32,964 bases of DNA from Chara braunii (taxonomy: Eukaryota > Streptophyta > Charophyceae > Charales > Characeae). Position numbers and translations under genes: made by a program. Location: the NCBI GenBank assembly GCA_003427395.1, contig BFEA01000442.1:838785-871748 (forward strand). Direction: 5' to 3'. Each line of letters opens with the position of its first letter. The stretch's first letter is position 1. The notes beneath the pieces were generated by a model. It ran no database searches and was not told the DNA's origin. It saw nothing but the letters and a program-made list of their open reading frames with translations. Shown here one piece after another: positions 30,606 to 32,964 of the stretch.

Positions 30606-30720
30606 GTCTGCCTCCTCCTTTCTTTCTTACTTAATACTATGTCCGCTTAGAACACAATAAATACATTTCAAAGACTTATAGTAAGCTAAAGTCTGCCTCC
30701 TCCTTTCTTTCTTACTTAAT
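30606..30720. repeat. 30-bp exact direct repeat, 85 bp apart
   Basis: The segments 30606-30635 and 30691-30720 are identical (start GTCTGCCTCC, end CTTACTTAAT). They bracket the zinc-knuckle codons of the first gag. Confidence 0.9.
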
Positions 30721-31247
30721 TGTTTGCCTTGTATACGAGTAAGCGACTTAATATCCAAAGTGGTTGGAACATCTCCCCGAGATCCACATAGTCTGATGCT
30801 TTCAATTTCCCTGTCCCGACGACTGGTTCCTTGACCCCCTTGAACCAAGTTACGTGCAACCCTTTCAACCTTAGTAAGCTTATGATGATGTTTTAACTGA
30901 TTACTCTCGTTACCGTCATCACTACTGAAATCTCTCTGTTTTCTCTTCCCTTTTCTATCTCGGGCTCCAGGTGACTCAGAAAACTTAGCAATCATCAGTC
31001 TCTTGAAATTGTTCCAACTTTTAACTTCAGAGACCAACTTTGCTATGTCATCACGCAAATCCATATGTGTCCAGGACATCACCCTTTTCAACATTGTTCG
31101 CTCGCTCCAATCATGAGTGGCAGCCAATTGCTTAAATGTTAAAAGAAATTTAAGGACATTATCTTAATAAAAAATCGGAACATCGATCTTTGGAGCAGTA
31201 GTTGCTCTTTCGATTTTCTCTCTAAGCGTTTCAATGAACTTCCCCAT
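30627..31247 (-). pseudogene. gag: First gag gene (primer-site-proximal), nonsense mutation and truncated zinc knuckle
   Basis: Begins with ATG at 31247, 214 bp downstream of the primer-binding site on the minus strand. Residues 18-27 (APKIDVPIFY) align with the LPKIKIPLFDG segment of the second gag. An in-frame TAA follows at codon 28 (31166-31164). The frame then continues with FLLTFKQLAATHDW and a W-rich capsid region to a basic segment (KGKRKQRD) and CIYCVLSGH at 30665-30639, the first three ligands of a CCHC knuckle. The final Cys is lost because a 30-bp duplicated segment follows and brings a stop. Non-functional as it stands. Assigned by internal similarity to the second gag and the knuckle pattern. 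Confidence 0.7.
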
Positions 31248-31461
31248 CCTGTGTTAAATATTATCATTCAGCCTGCTACCTTCCGTCATCTTGCTTTGAG
31301 AAAATTAACCTGCAAGCGATAAGGCATAAAGGTAAGAAGCCGGAATGATTTGCAGGGTCTATCAAATATCAATCATGCCTGTTTTCGAAAAAAAAATATC
31401 AAAATAAAATAACAAAACACCCGAGTATCGTTCCACCAGGGACAACGGTAGTTTGTCGTTC

Positions 31462-31479
31462 TCCCCGGCAACGGCGCCA
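31462..31479 (-). other. Primer-binding site for tRNA-Asp
   Basis: The minus strand reads TGGCGCCGTTGCCGGGGA, the exact complement of the 18 3'-terminal nucleotides of plant tRNA-Asp(GTC) as I recall it (CCCCGGCAACGGCGCCA end). It lies two bases (GG) inside the LTR end CGCTCGACA, the canonical position for minus-strand DNA priming. Athila-type plant Ty3/Gypsy elements use the same primer. Confidence 0.92.
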
Positions 31480-31481
31480 CC

Positions 31482-31598
31482 TGTCGAGCGCATCGGCTCC
31501 CCTCTTTTTCGCAAGGGCGAGAGCCCTCCTGGCCATGTCACGCAGAAAATAAACAAAACAAAACCAGGAGACAACTCGGGAATGACGCATAAATAATC
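31482..31598 (-). mobile_element. 5' LTR fragment of the gag-only element (U5 end only)
   Basis: Matches 27146-27262 with few changes, then stops matching at about 31598. The same 117 bp reappears inverted at 32364-32480. Confidence 0.8.
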
Positions 31599-32480
31599 CC
31601 TCGAAGGAACCTGACATCCAAGAAGATTGAGAATGTATGAAGACATGCGTATGCGTGTTTGATCATAGGTCAGCGTTAGTTGGAACTAATAACGTTGGCA
31701 ACGCGTCCCATCAAGTCAAAACCAAGGCAGTCGATTACCTCGTCGGCTGCATCTATGTTATTTTCGGTAGCCAGCTTTTTGTTGGCGGTTGTATGATTGT
31801 TTTGTGGAATTCGACCCGGGGTGGTCAAATTGTTTTTGATATCGTGTTGTGGATGTACTATATGATGATTCTGATTCTTTCAGTTATCATTTCAGATTGG
31901 ACATGTTCCTGTCGACTATGGTCGACTCTTTTGGGTGAAATTATGTGTGTTTGTTATAACTTTCGTTTAATCGTGTGTCTAAGGGACTATGATAAGTGTT
32001 GGGTTTCACGCTTGGTTGAGGCCGTCCTAGTCGACCGGCGTCCGCTTCGTACTTAGGAGATCAGCGCCCTAGGGAATGAACGACGTCCGGGTTCACTTGG
32101 CGTTCACCAACGTATCTATACTATGGCGAACGAGCAAACGCCCTCGGCTGACCTACCTCTGCAATTGCATCTAAAAGCTTTCGCACGTGGGTCGGTAGCT
32201 CGGTAGGGATACACCCCTAAGGGTGGTGACAGCCTCTTAGGGAAGGTAGCTTATGCCCCACAGGAACCTATCCTGTCGTAGGGGACCGCGGGACGTATTG
32301 CTGGCGCACCCGGCCAGAGCGGCGAGGGATGATTCGACCGCGCACCGTCTCGGTGGTTCACAAGATTATTTATGTGTCGTTCCCGAGTTGTCTCTTGGTT
32401 TTGTTTTACTTATCTCCTGCGTGACATGCCCGGGAGAGCTCTCGCCCTTGCGAAAAAGGCGGGAGCCAATGCGCTCGACA
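31599..32480 (+). mobile_element. Plus-oriented LTR fragment ending in a U5 terminus
   Basis: Read on the minus strand from 32480, it runs TGTCGAGCGCATTGG, TGTCACGCAGGAGATAAG, ...CTACGACAGGATAGG..., GAGCTACCGACCCACGT..., GTCGACTAGGACG. This is the same succession as LTRs 1, 2L and 2R, so it is the same family. No primer-binding site follows 32480. Its left limit between 31599 and about 31640 is not defined. It may be an inverted part of the 5' LTR of the gag-only element or a nested second copy. Confidence 0.65.
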
Positions 32481-32640
32481 CCGCAGGCCACACCAACATA
32501 GTAAAAGTCGACTTTCCTGTCTGACACCCGACGCCTATCCTACCCTAGTCGACTATCCTACATGCAGCTACGTTCATGCAATAGGCTCACTTCGACACTC
32601 AAAGACCAATGTTTGCGATGTCAATCTTCATAGCCAACCT
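32481..32640. other. Unassigned flank
   Basis: Short non-coding flank right of the LTR fragment. It begins CCGCA, which matches the CCGC directly left of 27146. Confidence 0.4.
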
Positions 32641-32885
32641 CTCTTCATGCAGTAGGTACGTATCTCGCCCCTCTTTCTCTCTCTCTTCCTTTCTCTCTCT
32701 CTCTTCTGTGTGTATGTGTATCTGTATCACTATGTCTGTGTTCTTGTGTATCAACATCATTTGTGTTTCTGTATCACTTGTGTATGTATGTGTCACTTTG
32801 TCCCTGTATGCCTGTTGTCTGTGTATGTCCATGTCTCACTGTCTCTTCCCTCTCTCTCTTCTCTCTTATACACACACACCCAGGC
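32641..32885. repeat. CT-rich and TGTGTATG-type low-complexity sequence
   Basis: CTCTCTTC runs (32670-32705, 32850-32868) surround imperfect GTGTATCTGTATCAC-like repeats and a short (CA)n (32870-32879). No coding meaning. Confidence 0.8.
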
Positions 32886-32964
32886 ACAGATCGAGAGATC
32901 ACACTAAGTCCACACCGGACCCGGAGATGCAAAGCCTAGATGTGCGAAGCTTAGAAGTCCCATC

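Larger units (their letters stand above)
27146..31598 (-). mobile_element. Gag-only LTR retrotransposon (TR-GAG-like), minus strand
   Basis: From right to left: a fragment of the 5' LTR (31482-31598), a tRNA-Asp primer-binding site (31462-31479), two degraded gag genes (31247-30627 and 30400-29400), a non-coding 3' part, and a 3' LTR with U5 end TGTCGAGCGCATCGG at 27146. The two LTR segments match nearly base for base over the first 117 bp. There is no protease, reverse transcriptase, RNase H or integrase between gag and the 3' LTR (about 0.5 kb), so it is non-autonomous. Published TR-GAG elements have this layout; the superfamily is probably Ty3/Gypsy by gag and primer choice. Confidence 0.75.

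Overview
The window looks like transposon-dense intergenic DNA of a land plant. The evidence is an LTR retrotransposon primed by plant-type tRNA-Asp, a plant-style L1 LINE 3' portion with a zf-RVT domain, long (AG)n/(CT)n tracts, small DNA transposons with clean target duplications, and no intact host gene. I cannot name the species. I see no rRNA, tRNA or CRISPR array, and no convincing intact protein gene. There is one undetermined base (3571) and one 180-base gap (10285-10464).

Layout. 1-57 is (AG)n, followed by unassigned sequence. 1870-3568 is the broken 3' part of an L1-type LINE ending in poly-A. 3572-5219 is unassigned sequence, a poly-A-like patch and (CT)n. From 5220 on, almost everything belongs to one large LTR-retrotransposon family. 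I recognise it by a shared U5 end (TGTCGAGCGCATCGG read inward on the plus strand for minus-strand copies) and, where preserved, a polypurine tract immediately before a U3 that starts TGC. The copies are: LTR 1 (5220-9398, minus), which carries a Mutator-like element and a TTAA MITE; LTR 2L (15505-18688, plus); LTR 2R (18925-22276, minus), tail-to-tail with 2L; LTR 3 (23851 to about 26500, minus, right end not found); and a gag-only element on the minus strand (27146 to about 32480). The gag-only element has a 3' LTR, two successive degraded gag genes, an 18-nt tRNA-Asp primer-binding site and a scrambled 5' LTR. A non-autonomous hAT (9629-10593) with an 8-bp target duplication sits in the presumed internal region of copy 1. 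The region 12000-15500 is GC-rich, non-coding and full of strong hairpins; it appears to be the internal 3' part of the plus-strand element ending in LTR 2L.

Main observation. Each LTR copy carries long arrays of short stem-loops. Within an array the loop is conserved while the stem sequence differs from unit to unit, yet both arms still pair. The arrays differ between copies. LTRs 1, 2L and 2R have loops with a TAAG core in the sense strand. LTR 3 has loops of the CCACGGGA type. The gag-only element has about eight units whose apical loops, read on the sense (minus) strand, are GAGA, GAAA, GAAA, GAAA, GCAA, GGAA and GTAA, all GNRA tetraloops, enclosed by variable outer stems. G-U wobble pairs fall mostly on the sense strand of the element. 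This is what selection on RNA structure would look like, and I know of no described retrotransposon feature that matches it. A second array inside LTRs 1, 2L and 2R repeats every 121-124 bp. My reading is that a non-autonomous (gag-only or non-coding) LTR retrotransposon lineage carries an exchangeable structured-RNA cassette in U3/3' sequence, perhaps for Gag binding, packaging or dimerisation. That function is inference.
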